64,000 nucleotides of DNA from Streptomyces aculeolatus (GCF_020400605.1 NZ_JAINRD010000006.1:62001-126000); one strand, 5' to 3'. Positions 52,675-62,077 are shown, numbered from the stretch's first letter. Notes: generated by a model from the sequence alone, not told the origin. A program made the numbers and translations.

Positions 52675-53427
52675 GTGCCTCTAGGTGAGCAGCCGGCCTA
52701 TCTGCGGGTCGCCGCGGACCTCCGCCGGAAGATCGTCGGCGGTGAACTGCCTCCGCACGCACGCCTGCCCTCGCAGGCCAGGATCCGCCAGCTCTACGGG
52801 GTCTCCGACACCGTAGCGCTGGAGGCCCGCAAGGTGCTGATGGCCGAGGGCCTGGTCGAGGGCCGGTCCGGGTCGGGCACGTACGTACGCTCCCGGCCCG
52901 AGCCGCACCGGCTGGTCCGTACCGGCTACCGCGGCCTCGGCGACCTCACGCCCTTCCGGCAGGAGCAGGCCGACGAGTCGGTGGCCGGCTCCTGGGAGTC
53001 GCGCAGCGCGCAGGAGCACGCCGAGGGGGCGGTCGCCGCCCGGCTGCACCTGGGCGCCGGCGACCCCGTGATGCGTACGCGCTACGTCTTCCGCTCCGCC
53101 GGCGAGCCCGTGCTGCTGTCCACGTCCTGGGAGCCGCTGGCCCTGACCGGCCGCACGCCCGTGATGCTGCCGGAGGAGGGGCCGCTCGCGGGCCGCGGCG
53201 TGGTGGAGCGGATGGCGGCCATCGACGTCGTCGTGGACAACGTCGTGGAGGAGGTCGGCACCCGCCCCGGGCTGGCCGACGAGGCGCAGGCGCTGGGCGC
53301 GGTGCCCGGGCAGCCGGTGCTCTGCATCCAGCGGACGTTCTACGCCTCGGGGCGGGCGGTCGAGACGGCGGATGTCATCGTTCCGGCCGACCGCTACCGT
53401 GTCAGCTATCACCTGCCCGTCAAGTAG
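52675..53427 (+). CDS. GntR-family (HutC/UTRA) transcriptional regulator
   Basis: Predicted 250-residue regulator starting at GTG 52675 (VPLGEQPAYLRVAADLRRKI). The winged helix (LPPHARLPSQARIRQLYGVS, LVEGRSGSGTYVRSRPEP) is followed by a UTRA ligand domain (AEGAVAARLHLGAGDPVMRT, RYVFRSAGEPVLLSTSWEPL, VIVPADRYRVSYHL). HutC-type regulators usually sense sugars or amino-acid derivatives. No obvious target operon adjoins; the palindrome 70 bp downstream (53497-53514) could be its site. Confidence 0.9.
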   Translation: MPLGEQPAYLRVAADLRRKIVGGELPPHARLPSQARIRQLYGVSDTVALEARKVLMAEGLVEGRSGSGTYVRSRPEPHRLVRTGYRGLGDLTPFRQEQADESVAGSWESRSAQEHAEGAVAARLHLGAGDPVMRTRYVFRSAGEPVLLSTSWEPLALTGRTPVMLPEEGPLAGRGVVERMAAIDVVVDNVVEEVGTRPGLADEAQALGAVPGQPVLCIQRTFYASGRAVETADVIVPADRYRVSYHLPVK

Positions 53428-53496
53428 TCCGGGCCGCGGGCCGCTTCTCCGGATCTTCCCTGTCCTGATTCCCCCTTCCCGATTCGAACTTTCGGC

Positions 53497-53514
53497 CGAG
53501 AAGTGTACTTCTCG
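53497..53514. promoter_or_regulatory. Perfect inverted repeat CGAGAAGT-GT-ACTTCTCG
   Basis: Eight-base arms around a two-base centre in the 213-bp gap between the GntR gene and the small SPOR-like gene. The core AAGTGTACTT fits a dimeric winged-helix regulator; it could instead terminate the GntR message. Confidence 0.55.
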
Positions 53515-53640
53515 TGTAAAGCCGTATGCGGGGAGTGAATGCCGGGCGTAAGCTCTGGCATATTCGGCAGGCAAGCAGGGTGCTCCGGGGCCGCAGTCGT
53601 CCCGTGTGTGCCCTGGGCAGACATTCCTGGGGTGGGCTTT

Positions 53641-53835
53641 ATGGGTGCGGGTGACAGTGGCGCCGCACGCCCGTGGGTCATCGTCCGCGAGGACGGCAAC
53701 GGCAACCATTACCGCGTCGGCCGGTACGCCACGCGTGACGAGGCCGAGCGCGCGGTCTCCCGTTTCGGGCCCGCGGAGCAACGGCAGATATACCGGGTGG
53801 AGCATGCCGGCGGCGGGGACGCCAACGCCGTGTAG
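53641..53835 (+). CDS. Small SPOR-like protein
   Basis: Predicted 64-residue protein MGAGDSGAARPWVIVREDGN ... YRVGRYATRDEAERAVSRFG. The pattern V-x-R-x-x-x-G-N-x-Y-R-V-G-x-Y-x-T-x-x-E-A is a compact SPOR-type fold seen in many short streptomycete proteins. Cytoplasmic, no signal. Lies 105 bp before the ATPase-fold gene and may belong to the same regulatory unit. Confidence 0.72.
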   Translation: MGAGDSGAARPWVIVREDGNGNHYRVGRYATRDEAERAVSRFGPAEQRQIYRVEHAGGGDANAV

Positions 53836-53899
53836 CTTCCCGTGCGCATGTAGGTGATATTTTCGCCCAAAGCGGGTATGTACCTATCACTCCCCTTAA

Positions 53900-53915
53900 G
53901 TCGGACAAATCCGAC
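53900..53915. promoter_or_regulatory. Inverted repeat before the HATPase gene
   Basis: GTCGGA-CAAA-TCCGAC lies in an AT-richer stretch 26 bp before the GTG at 53941; possible operator or leader hairpin. Confidence 0.4.
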
Positions 53916-53940
53916 AGAACTGCGCTGGGATGTGGTAGGC

Positions 53941-54510
53941 GTGAGCAACCCCCCGTTCCTCCGCCACGCCGCGGTGACGCCGTTCCCCCCGCTTCCCGAT
54001 CCCTCCGCCCTCCCCGGCTTCGGCGATCCCGCAGCCCCCGCCGGGACGCCCCCCGCGGCCGGCCTCTCCGGCCCCGCCGTGCCCGCGGTACCCGCCGGTG
54101 CCGCCGGACTCGCGCACGCGGCCGGCCTCGCCGAGTGGACCTTCCCCGCCGACCCCGGCTGCGTGCGCACCGCCCGCGCCGTCGTCCGCGACACCCTGCG
54201 CACCTGGCACCTCGACCCCGTGACCGACCTCGCCGTCCTGCTCGTCAGCGAGCTGGTCACCAACTCCCTGCGCTACGCCCCGGGCCCCGTCGGCCTGCGC
54301 CTGCGCCCCCTCGGCGGGCCCGACGCCGCGGGCGGCGTCCGCGTCGAGGTCTCCGACCCGCTGCCGGTGCCGCCGCTGCTCCGTACCGCCGCACCGGACG
54401 AGGAGGGCGGCCGCGGACTGCTGCTCGTCGCCAGTGCGGCGCTCCGCTGGGGAACCCGCTGCGGTGGAATGGGCAAGACGGTGTGGTTCGAGCTGGGGTC
54501 CGCTGGTTAG
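53941..54510 (+). CDS. ATP-binding protein, anti-sigma regulatory kinase fold (HATPase_c_2)
   Basis: Predicted 189-residue RsbW/SpoIIAB-like protein, GTG start 53941 (VSNPPFLRHAAV). A Pro/Ala-rich leader of about 60 residues precedes the HATPase fold: DPGCVRTARAVVRDTLRTWH, LLVSELVTNSLRYAPGPVGL (N-box), RVEVSDPLPVPP (G1) and DEEGGRGLLLVASAALRWGT (G2), ending GKTVWFELG. In streptomycetes these proteins phosphorylate anti-anti-sigma factors or bind sigma factors. No sigma or antagonist gene is adjacent, but the SpoIIE/HATPase phosphatase follows at 54728. Confidence 0.86.
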   Translation: MSNPPFLRHAAVTPFPPLPDPSALPGFGDPAAPAGTPPAAGLSGPAVPAVPAGAAGLAHAAGLAEWTFPADPGCVRTARAVVRDTLRTWHLDPVTDLAVLLVSELVTNSLRYAPGPVGLRLRPLGGPDAAGGVRVEVSDPLPVPPLLRTAAPDEEGGRGLLLVASAALRWGTRCGGMGKTVWFELGSAG

Positions 54511-54727
54511 AACGTACGAGGGAGGGTTCTTCGGCGTACGGAAGGGGGCGTGCGGGGGCGTAGTGCAGGGTGCCGGGCGGGCACCACTTCGCAGACGCAG
54601 CGGTGAGCGGGACCGGAAGCGGTGGGGCGTTCCGAACCCGTGACCTGACGACCATGTTCCGGATACGGATCTTCCCGCATACTCTGCGGTGCGTACCCGG
54701 AGCAGGATCAGCAAAGGGGGCGGTCGC

Positions 54728-57235
54728 GTGGGAGCACCGTTCTGGCAGAGCAGTCCGCCGGGCTCCATCTATGACCACATCAAGGTGGCCTCCTTCGCAC
54801 TGGACGCGGAGGGGCACATCGAGCAGTGGAGCGCCCGTGCCGAGGAGCTCCTCGGCATCTCCGCCGCCGAGGTGCTGGGCCGCGATGCCGTAGAGGCGCT
54901 GGTCCCCGAGGAGCTGCGGGCCGACGTGGGCGAGAAGGTCGCCGAGATCCTCGACGGACGGGAGTGGACCGGCCTGCTGCCCTACCGCAGACCGGCCGGA
55001 CCCGGCGGCGCCGGGCAGCCCCCCGTCGACGGCATCGCCGAGCTCTACGTCATGCCCACCACCGGCATCGGCGGCACCCGCGGCGCGGTGTGCCTCACCC
55101 TCGACGCGTACGCGCTGCGCCGGGTCGAGACCGACCTTGCCGCCTCCCAGGCCGTTTTCGGCCAGGCCCCGATGGGGTTCCTGCTCTTCGGCACCGACCT
55201 CAGGCTCGTCCGCGTCAACGAGCGGGTGGCCGCCGCCTTCGGCGGCAGCGTCGCCTCCCACACCGGCCGCACGCCCCGCGACTACCTCCCGCGCAGCGAG
55301 GCCGAGCGCGTCACCGCCGCGCTCAAGCAGGTCCTCGACACCGGCGAGCCCGTCACCGACATGCAGATCCTCGGGCCCGCCCCCGAGGACCCCCAGACCG
55401 GCTCCGCCGCGCCGTCCGCCCGCGAGGGGCAGCCGGGCAGCCTCAGGTGGTCCATATCGCTCTACCGCGTCCACAGCCGTACGGGCCGGCCCCTGGGCGT
55501 CGCCGCCGTCGTCTCCGACATCACCCGGCGCCGCCGCGCCGAGAGCGAGGCCGCCAGCGCCCGCCGCAACCTCGCGCTGCTCAACGAGGCCGGCGCCCGC
55601 ATCGGCAACTCGCTCGACCTGGAGACCACCGCCCGCGAGCTGCTCGGCGTCACCGTCCCGCAGTTCTGCGACATGGCCTGCGTCGACGTCTACCAGAGCC
55701 TCCTCGACGGCGACGAGGGCCGCCCCGGCCTCGCCGACGGCAGCGCCGAGCTGCGCCGCGTCGCCTTCGCCAGCGCCGTCTCCGACGCCCCCGTCACGGC
55801 CGTCGGCTCCACCCACCGCTTCGACTTCCACTCGCCGCACGCCGCCGCGCTGCGCACCGCCCAGGTGCGCCGGGTGCCCGGCGGCGACAGCGGCCTGGTG
55901 CAGACGACGCTCGCGGTGCCGCTGGTCGCCGGGGACACCGTCGTCGGTCTCGTGCAGTTCTCCCGCGCCCGCGGCAGCGAGGACTTCGGCGAACGCGACG
56001 CGGCCCTCGCCGCACAGCTCGCCGCCCGCGCCGCCGTCTGCATCGACAACGCCCGCCTCTACCGCCGCGAGCACTCCCGCGCCCTCATCCTCCAGCGCAG
56101 CCTGCTCCCGCCCGGCGACCCCGAGGCCGCGGGCCTGGACATCGCCTGCCGCTACCTGCCCGGCAACACCGCCACCGAGGTCGGCGGCGACTGGTTCGAC
56201 GTCATCGAGCTGCCCGGCCACCGCACCGCGCTCGTCGTCGGCGACGTCATGGGCCGCGGCCTGCGCGCCGCCGTCGCCATGGGCGAACTGCGCACCGCCG
56301 TACGCACCCTCGCCATGCTCGACCTGGAGCCCGCCGAGGTGCTCGCCGCGCTCGACGAGATCGCCGGCGGCCTCGGCGGCGTCTCCGACGAGGTCTACCT
56401 CGCCACCTGCGTGTACGTCGTCTACGACGCGGTCACCCGGCGCTGCACCTTCGCCAACGCCGGCCACCTGCCGCCCGTCGTGGTCGAGCCCGGCGAGCCG
56501 CCGCTGCTGCTGGAGGTGCCCGCGGGGATGCCGCTCGGCGTCGGCGGCGAGCCGTTCGAGGAGGTCGAGGTCGAGCTGCCGGACGGCGCCCTCCTCGCGC
56601 TCTACACCGACGGCCTCGTGGAGTCCCGCGACCACGGACTGGACGAGGGCCTGGAGGAGTTCCGCAAGGCGCTCTGCGACCCCGCGCAGCCGCTGGAGGA
56701 CGTCTGCGACCACGTGCTCGACACGCTCTACACCCGGCACGGAGAGGACGACATCGCCCTGTTGATGGCCCGTATCCGCGGACTGCCCGCCGACACCGTC
56801 GGCGACTGGCTGCTGCCCGCGGAGCCCCGCTCGGTCGCGCTCGCCCGCGAACACGCCCGTACGCAGCTGGCCGCCTGGCAGTTGGAGCCGCTGATCGACA
56901 CCACCGAGCTGCTGGTCAGCGAGCTGGTGACGAACGCGCTCCGGCACGGCGAGGGCGGCCGGAGCGGAGGCGGCGAGCCGGAGATCCGGATCCGGCTGCT
57001 GCTGGGCCGCACGCTCGTGTGCGAAGTGTGGGACAGCAACCTGGTCCAGCCGCGCCGCCGCCGCGCCCGGGACACCGACGAGGGCGGGCGCGGACTCCAA
57101 CTGGTCAGCATGCTCAGCAAGAACTGGGGCAGCAGGCGCACGCACCGCGGCAAGACCGTCTGGTACGAACTGGCGCTGCCCGGCAGCGGCCCGGGCGCCG
57201 AACTGGACGAGGAGGCCCTGCTGTCGGCGTTCTGA
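54728..57235 (+). CDS. PAS-GAF-SpoIIE phosphatase with C-terminal HATPase domain
   Basis: Predicted 835-residue signalling protein. GTG 54728 (VGAPFWQSSPPGSIYDHIKV) has AAAGGGGGC just upstream. Order of domains: PAS (about 10-110), PAS (125-260), GAF (275-430, with VVGLVQFSRARG), PP2C/SpoIIE phosphatase (445-680; GNTATEVGGDWFDVIELPGH, VVGDVMGRGLRAAVAMG, LYTDGLVESRD, GEDDIALLMAR) and an RsbW-like HATPase (690-820; LLVSELVTNALRHGEGG, DEGGRGLQLVSMLSKNWG). Metal-binding aspartates of the phosphatase are present. It combines kinase-fold and phosphatase arms of a partner-switching system in one chain; the target anti-anti-sigma factor is not in the window. Confidence 0.93.
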   Translation: MGAPFWQSSPPGSIYDHIKVASFALDAEGHIEQWSARAEELLGISAAEVLGRDAVEALVPEELRADVGEKVAEILDGREWTGLLPYRRPAGPGGAGQPPVDGIAELYVMPTTGIGGTRGAVCLTLDAYALRRVETDLAASQAVFGQAPMGFLLFGTDLRLVRVNERVAAAFGGSVASHTGRTPRDYLPRSEAERVTAALKQVLDTGEPVTDMQILGPAPEDPQTGSAAPSAREGQPGSLRWSISLYRVHSRTGRPLGVAAVVSDITRRRRAESEAASARRNLALLNEAGARIGNSLDLETTARELLGVTVPQFCDMACVDVYQSLLDGDEGRPGLADGSAELRRVAFASAVSDAPVTAVGSTHRFDFHSPHAAALRTAQVRRVPGGDSGLVQTTLAVPLVAGDTVVGLVQFSRARGSEDFGERDAALAAQLAARAAVCIDNARLYRREHSRALILQRSLLPPGDPEAAGLDIACRYLPGNTATEVGGDWFDVIELPGHRTALVVGDVMGRGLRAAVAMGELRTAVRTLAMLDLEPAEVLAALDEIAGGLGGVSDEVYLATCVYVVYDAVTRRCTFANAGHLPPVVVEPGEPPLLLEVPAGMPLGVGGEPFEEVEVELPDGALLALYTDGLVESRDHGLDEGLEEFRKALCDPAQPLEDVCDHVLDTLYTRHGEDDIALLMARIRGLPADTVGDWLLPAEPRSVALAREHARTQLAAWQLEPLIDTTELLVSELVTNALRHGEGGRSGGGEPEIRIRLLLGRTLVCEVWDSNLVQPRRRRARDTDEGGRGLQLVSMLSKNWGSRRTHRGKTVWYELALPGSGPGAELDEEALLSAF

Positions 57236-57353
57236 GCGCGCGCGCCCTCCCGGCGGATAACTTTCCGCAGCGGGGCAGTCGTGGCGAAGGCGGGGCCGTA
57301 CCGGTGGCCGAGCAGCTGAGCGGCGCAGCCGCGCACGCCGCGCGCGGCGGCGG

Positions 57354-58103
57354 TCAGGCCGCCGCCCGGCCGTCGCCGGCCGACGGTGCACTGCCGTTCT
57401 TCAGCCGCGCCAGCCGGGCGTCGACCTCCGCCTTCTTGCCCAGGTCGTCCAACCGCTCGAACTGCGCGTCCAGGGGCGAGTCCGCCGGCTCCGCCCGGCC
57501 CGCCGCGCGGGCCTCCTCGCGGCGGATCTTCGCCTCGAAGCGCCCCAGGTCGGCGGTGGGGTCGGTGACGTCCATGCTCGCGACGGCGTCGAGCATCCTG
57601 GTCTGCGCCTCCGCCGTCCCGGTGCGGGCGAGGAGCTGGTCGCGCCGCGAGTCCAGGCCGACCAGCTTCTCCCGCATCGCGTCGAGGTTCCGCGTCAGCT
57701 TCTCCACGACCTCCGTCTGCGCGGCGATCAGCGGCTCGGCGGCCATCGCCTCGCTCTCGGCCGTGATCTGCCGCTCCAGCGCCTTGCGGGCCAGGTTGTC
57801 GAACGTCTCGGCCTGCGCCGCACCGCCGCCGGCGCGCAGTTCGTCCGCCTTGCGGCTGGCGGCGAGGGCCCTGGCGCCCCACTCGTCGGCGGCGACGGTG
57901 TCCTCCTTGTGGTCCGCCTCCATCAGGCGCAGGTTGCCGATGGTGCCGGCGACCGCCTGCTCGGCCTCGCGGATGCTGTTGGAGTAGTCGCGGATGAGCT
58001 GGTCGAGCATCTTCCGCGGGTCCTCGGCCTGGTCGACGAGCGCGAGGACGTCGGCGCGGGCGAGCCGGAGGGTGCGGCCGAGGGTGGTCTGCTTGCCGGG
58101 CAT
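57354..58103 (-). CDS. PspA/IM30 family protein
   Basis: Predicted 249-residue coiled-coil protein starting MPGKQTTLGRTLRLARADVL. Long amphipathic helices (about 25-190) carry the family pattern AEDPRKMLDQLIRDYSNSIR, then VASMDVTDPTADLGRFEAKI and a short C-terminal helix. PspA proteins assemble on the inner membrane to protect it from stress. The gene lies 48 bp downstream of, and in the same direction as, the TPM-domain gene end (58189), so the TPM gene is promoter-proximal and the two may be co-transcribed. Confidence 0.9.
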   Translation of the reverse strand: MPGKQTTLGRTLRLARADVLALVDQAEDPRKMLDQLIRDYSNSIREAEQAVAGTIGNLRLMEADHKEDTVAADEWGARALAASRKADELRAGGGAAQAETFDNLARKALERQITAESEAMAAEPLIAAQTEVVEKLTRNLDAMREKLVGLDSRRDQLLARTGTAEAQTRMLDAVASMDVTDPTADLGRFEAKIRREEARAAGRAEPADSPLDAQFERLDDLGKKAEVDARLARLKNGSAPSAGDGRAAA

Positions 58104-58188
58104 GGGTAGGTCTCCTTCGGTGTGGTGGGGGGCGTACGCGCGTGCCGCAGGCCGCCGCGTACCGCGGACTCCGTAGAAAGGGAAGCTC

Positions 58189-60306
58189 CTAGAAGCGGTC
58201 GCCACCGCCCATCCGCCCCCGTGTGCCCCCGCCGCCGAAGCTGCCGGGTCCCCGGCCGGAGCCGCCCCCGAAGCCGGCGCCCCGGCTGCCTCCGAAGCCG
58301 TTGCCGAGCATGCCGCCGAGGATGATGCCGCCGAGCAGCCCCGTGCCCATGCCGCCGCGTCCGCCGCCCCCGTAGCCGGCGCCGCACGGGCCGCCGAAGG
58401 GCCCGCCGCCGTACGAGCCGTCGAAGCCCCGGAGGTCCAGCTCCGCCAGCCGGCGCGCCTCGCGGCCGAGTTCGTCCGCGCGCTGCGCGTGCCGCAGGGC
58501 GCCGGCCGCGTCGGTGCCGGCGTGCTCCTCGGCCTGCCGGAGGTGCCGCTCGCCCTCGCCGAGGCGGGTACGGGCCGCGGGGCCGATGCCGCCGCGGCGG
58601 GTGGTGACGAAGTCCCGGGCGGCGGCCACCGAGCTGCGCGCGCCGACCAGGGCCCGGTCCAGCAGCCGGCCCGCCCGCCCGGCGTCCGCCCGCTCCCGGG
58701 CCCCGGCGAGCGCCTCCTCCAGCGCCGCGTCCGCCTCCTCCACGCGGCGCAGCGCGGCGAGCGGATCGAAGGGGCCCTCCACCATCTCCCGGGTCACCTC
58801 CGCCAGCACCGCCTGCGCCCGTGCGACCCGCTCCCGCAGACCGGTGTCCGGCTCGTCCGCCGCCGTGCTCCGCAGCGCGCCCTGCGCGTCGGCGAGGTCC
58901 GCGCGCATGTCGCGCAGTGCACCGGTGAGCCGCGCGGCGGCCTCGTGCAGCTCCCGCTCCCGGCGTGCGACGGCCTCGACGAGGGTGCCGGCCTGGTCGA
59001 CGGCGCTCTCCGCGGCCCGTACGTGGACGGCGGCGGTGGCCGGGTCGTCGGCGCGCAGCGCGGTGCGGGCGCGGGCGAGGTTCCCGGTGGCGAACCGCAG
59101 CCGGTCGCGGGCGGCGCCGGGGTTCCCGGCGACGGCCGCGAAGGACGCGGCGTCGTAGGCGCCGGCCAGCGTGGTGAGCGTGCCCTCGGCGGCGCCGATA
59201 CGGTCCGGGAGCAGCCGCGCGGCGGCCTCGGCGGCGGCGAGGGCCTGCGGGGCCCGGGGCACCCGCGCGCGCAGCCGGTCGAAGGCGTCGGACTCGGCGT
59301 CGAGCCGGGCGTTGGCGTCGGTGCAGTGCGCGAGGATCTCCTCCAGCATGGCGCGGCGCGCGGCGTCGTCCTCGGGGGACGCGTCGTCCAGGGCCTGCCG
59401 CAGGCGGAACGCGGCGGTCAGTTCGGCCCCGGCCTGTCCGACGGCCTCGGCGAAGGGCCGGGCGGCCGCCTCGCCGAACCGGTCGGCGACGATGCCGAGT
59501 TCCTCCTGGCTGGTGCGCACGGCGTCGTCGGTCTCGACGAGGAGTTCCCTGGCGCGGGCGTCGAGGTCGGGGGTGCTGACGCCGTCGTGGGGCCAGTGCG
59601 GCGGAGCCTGGCCCGCGGCGCGGCGCCGCCGGGAGAAGTACAGGGCGGCGCCGAGGGCGACGGCGAGCACGGCGGCGGCCGGCACCACGAAGTCCGTGGG
59701 GCTGACGTCGCCCTCGGCGGACTCGCCGCGGGGCGCGCCGCCGGGGTAGGTGGGCCCGGGGGTGACGTCGGGCGGGGGCACCTGCCGCCCGTCGAGCACG
59801 GCGGCGTACCCGCCGGCCGCGCCGATGGCGGCGCCGGCCCAGTCGTTCTGCCGCAGGGCGGGCTCGACGGCGCGGGCGTCGACGGCGTCGGTGTCGCGCG
59901 CGGAGATCCCGGAGCCGGCCGCGGCGGACACGGCGTGCCGGCGGTCGCCGGTGGCGACGGCGAGCAGGACGTCGTGCCGCCCGAGCCCGTTGCGCTCGGC
60001 GGTGGCGTCGGCCCAGGCCTGGGCGGAGAAGTCGGAGAAGTCGCGTACGTAGGCGACGAAGAGCCGGGTGCGCTGCTCGCGGTCGAGCCGTTCGAGCGCG
60101 TCGGCGACGTCGCCGCGCCGGTCGCGGAGGGCGTCGACGCGGTCGGTGACCTGCCCGTCCCGGTCGAGGGGGAGGGGGTCGACGAGGGGGCGGGCGGGCG
60201 CGGGCGCGGCGGACGCGGGAGGCGCGGCGGAGGCCAGGAGGGCGAGGGGCAGCAGTGCTCGGAATCCGGCAGCGCAGAGCCGGGCACCCAGCCGCCGAAT
60301 CCGCAT
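58189..60306 (-). CDS. TPM-domain membrane protein with coiled coil and Gly-rich tail
   Basis: Predicted 705-residue protein; ATG 60306 with GGAGG seven bases upstream. Signal peptide (FRALLPLALLASAAPPASA|A), then an outside TPM domain (DRVDALRDRRGDVADALERL; LFVAYVRDFSDFSAQAWADA; DVLLAVATGDRRHAVSAAAG). One transmembrane helix (FVVPAAAVLAVALGAALYFS) leads to a long helical cytoplasmic region and a C-terminal Gly/Phe-rich tail. TPM proteins are thought to help repair or assembly of membrane complexes. Pairing with PspA suggests a membrane-stress module. Confidence 0.88.
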   Translation of the reverse strand: MRIRRLGARLCAAGFRALLPLALLASAAPPASAAPAPARPLVDPLPLDRDGQVTDRVDALRDRRGDVADALERLDREQRTRLFVAYVRDFSDFSAQAWADATAERNGLGRHDVLLAVATGDRRHAVSAAAGSGISARDTDAVDARAVEPALRQNDWAGAAIGAAGGYAAVLDGRQVPPPDVTPGPTYPGGAPRGESAEGDVSPTDFVVPAAAVLAVALGAALYFSRRRRAAGQAPPHWPHDGVSTPDLDARARELLVETDDAVRTSQEELGIVADRFGEAAARPFAEAVGQAGAELTAAFRLRQALDDASPEDDAARRAMLEEILAHCTDANARLDAESDAFDRLRARVPRAPQALAAAEAAARLLPDRIGAAEGTLTTLAGAYDAASFAAVAGNPGAARDRLRFATGNLARARTALRADDPATAAVHVRAAESAVDQAGTLVEAVARRERELHEAAARLTGALRDMRADLADAQGALRSTAADEPDTGLRERVARAQAVLAEVTREMVEGPFDPLAALRRVEEADAALEEALAGARERADAGRAGRLLDRALVGARSSVAAARDFVTTRRGGIGPAARTRLGEGERHLRQAEEHAGTDAAGALRHAQRADELGREARRLAELDLRGFDGSYGGGPFGGPCGAGYGGGGRGGMGTGLLGGIILGGMLGNGFGGSRGAGFGGGSGRGPGSFGGGGTRGRMGGGDRF

Positions 60307-60486
60307 CCGTACGCCTCCGCACCACCGCGCGCCGTTGTCCCGGCACAGCCCTGTACGGGAGGGTATGCGGCTTTCGCGCGGATCGCACCCGAGGCCCTTC
60401 GGCGACTGCCGGAATCCTGTGTTCCGTTGCCCGGGTGGAGCAAGCTGACTGCCAGGATCCGCCTTCGGGGGCACACGGGGGAAAAA

Positions 60487-61482
60487 ATGCTGCGAATCCA
60501 CTTCACGGGCCGGGACCTGGAGCGCATCCGGCTCTCCGCTCGGCCGGACCCGCTCTGGGAAGTCGTCTGCAGCGCCTGCCGCCTGCAGACCCGGGAGGGG
60601 CCGCAGGTCTTCGACCTGTGGCGGCGCGGGGTACGAAGACAGCTGAGACACGGGGGCGCACCGCTGCGGGCCGTTCGGATGCTGTGCGGCCTGGTCCCGT
60701 TCGCCGCGTACTTCCCCGACTTCCTGACACCGGCCGCCGAGGGCCGGGGCTTCGGCCTGGACGAGGGCGTCGACCGGGTGCTGTCGACGCCGCGGCGAAG
60801 GATAGAGCGGGAGATCGGGCTGCTGACGGCGAGCGGCGGCCGCCCTCGTGCGGGAACGGCGCTGGCGCGCGGCGAGCGGGAGGCGCTGCACGTCCTCGGC
60901 GCCGCACTGCGCGAATACCACACCTCCTTCATCGCGCCCGTGGGGCAGGCGGTGGACGCGGCGGTCAGCGCGGACGTGGACTGGCGCTCCCGCGCCCTGC
61001 GCGAGGGCGGGATCGAGGGGCTGTGGGCCACCTTCGGGCCGATGGCGCGATGGCAGTCGCCCGCCCTGGAGGTGGCCTATCCGGTCGACCGTGATCTGCA
61101 CCTGGACGGACGCGGGCTGCTGCTGGTGCCGTCGTACTTCTGCTGGCGGCGTCCGGTCGCCCTGGTGGACGACTCGCTGCAGCCCGTGCTCGTCTACCCG
61201 GTCGAGAAGCCGGCGCCGACGGTGTCCGCCGCCGGGCCGGCCGAACTGTCCGGACTGCTCGGCCCGACCCGGGCGGCACTGCTCCAAAAAGCCGCTTCGC
61301 CCGCCTGGTACTCGACCTCCGAGATGGCCGCGGCCACCGGGATCTCCCTGTCCAGCGCCAGCCAGCAACTCGCGGTCCTCCGCCGGACCGGACTGCTCAC
61401 GAGCCGCAGGGACGGCAAGCACGTGCTGCACTCGGCCACGCCCCTGGGGCGGCGACTGCTCGGCGGTCCGCCGGCGGAGTGA
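60487..61482 (+). CDS. DUF5937-like/ArsR-type HTH transcriptional regulator
   Basis: Predicted 331-residue regulator (MLRIHFTGRDLERIRLSARP), paralogue of the gene at 3210-4373. The N-terminal sensing part has PDPLWEVVCSACRLQTREGP, AAYFPDFLTP and DGRGLLLVPSYFCWRRPV. The C-terminal winged helix reads TSEMAAATGISLSSASQQLA and SRRDGKHVLHSATPLG. It ends normally a few residues after the wing, unlike the other copy. It is divergent from the TPM/PspA genes. Effector and targets unknown. Confidence 0.86.
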   Translation: MLRIHFTGRDLERIRLSARPDPLWEVVCSACRLQTREGPQVFDLWRRGVRRQLRHGGAPLRAVRMLCGLVPFAAYFPDFLTPAAEGRGFGLDEGVDRVLSTPRRRIEREIGLLTASGGRPRAGTALARGEREALHVLGAALREYHTSFIAPVGQAVDAAVSADVDWRSRALREGGIEGLWATFGPMARWQSPALEVAYPVDRDLHLDGRGLLLVPSYFCWRRPVALVDDSLQPVLVYPVEKPAPTVSAAGPAELSGLLGPTRAALLQKAASPAWYSTSEMAAATGISLSSASQQLAVLRRTGLLTSRRDGKHVLHSATPLGRRLLGGPPAE

Positions 61483-61587
61483 TCGATTCGGCTGGGGCCA
61501 AAGGGTGGTGCGCCGCGGCGACGGGCACCGGAGGATGCCCGCAGCGGTGCAGCCGCTGCTGCGCCGACGCCACCAGAGGGGGACACC

Positions 61588-62049
61588 ATGCGGAGGACCT
61601 GGGCACGCCGTCTGACGGGGATCGCCACAGCGCTCGCCATCGCCGCCGGGATCGGCTTCGTCACGCAGCCGACCGCCGCGGCCGCCGGATACTGCAGTTA
61701 CAAGAACGACTGGGCGTCCGCGGAGGACCCGGGCGGCCGCAACGCCGTGGCCGTGCTGTACCGGTGTGAGACCACGAAGGAAAACTACGACTACCGGGCC
61801 TTCTTCGTGGCGGAGGGCGAGAAGCTGATCCTCGAGGACCGGTGGACGGACGGCGCCGAAGTCTCCTCGAACCTCTTCGTGATGAGGAACGGGGAGAGGA
61901 TCGACACCGACTACTTCAGGGGCGCGGACAGTTACAACCTGGGCACTCCGGACGGCTCCGGCGACATCGCCGAGGGCCTCACGGTCGAGTTCCGGGTGTG
62001 CGCGATAGGCATCCAGTGCAGCACTGCCTGGGTGTACGGAACGGCCTGA
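61588..62049 (+). CDS. Secreted four-cysteine protein of unknown function
   Basis: Predicted 153-residue exported protein. Signal peptide RLTGIATALAIAAGIGFVTQPTAAAA, then a mature domain of about 120 residues with four cysteines (AGYCSYK, LYRCETT, VCAIGIQCS), probably two disulfides. Beta-rich composition with YFRGADSYNLGTPDG and a closing WVYG. No family recognised; size and cysteine pattern recall secreted inhibitors. ATG 61588 follows AGAGGGGGACACC. Tandem hairpins terminate it. Confidence 0.75.
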   Translation: MRRTWARRLTGIATALAIAAGIGFVTQPTAAAAGYCSYKNDWASAEDPGGRNAVAVLYRCETTKENYDYRAFFVAEGEKLILEDRWTDGAEVSSNLFVMRNGERIDTDYFRGADSYNLGTPDGSGDIAEGLTVEFRVCAIGIQCSTAWVYGTA

Positions 62050-62077
62050 ACCCCGGTCCGCCGGGTGGTCGCCCGGC

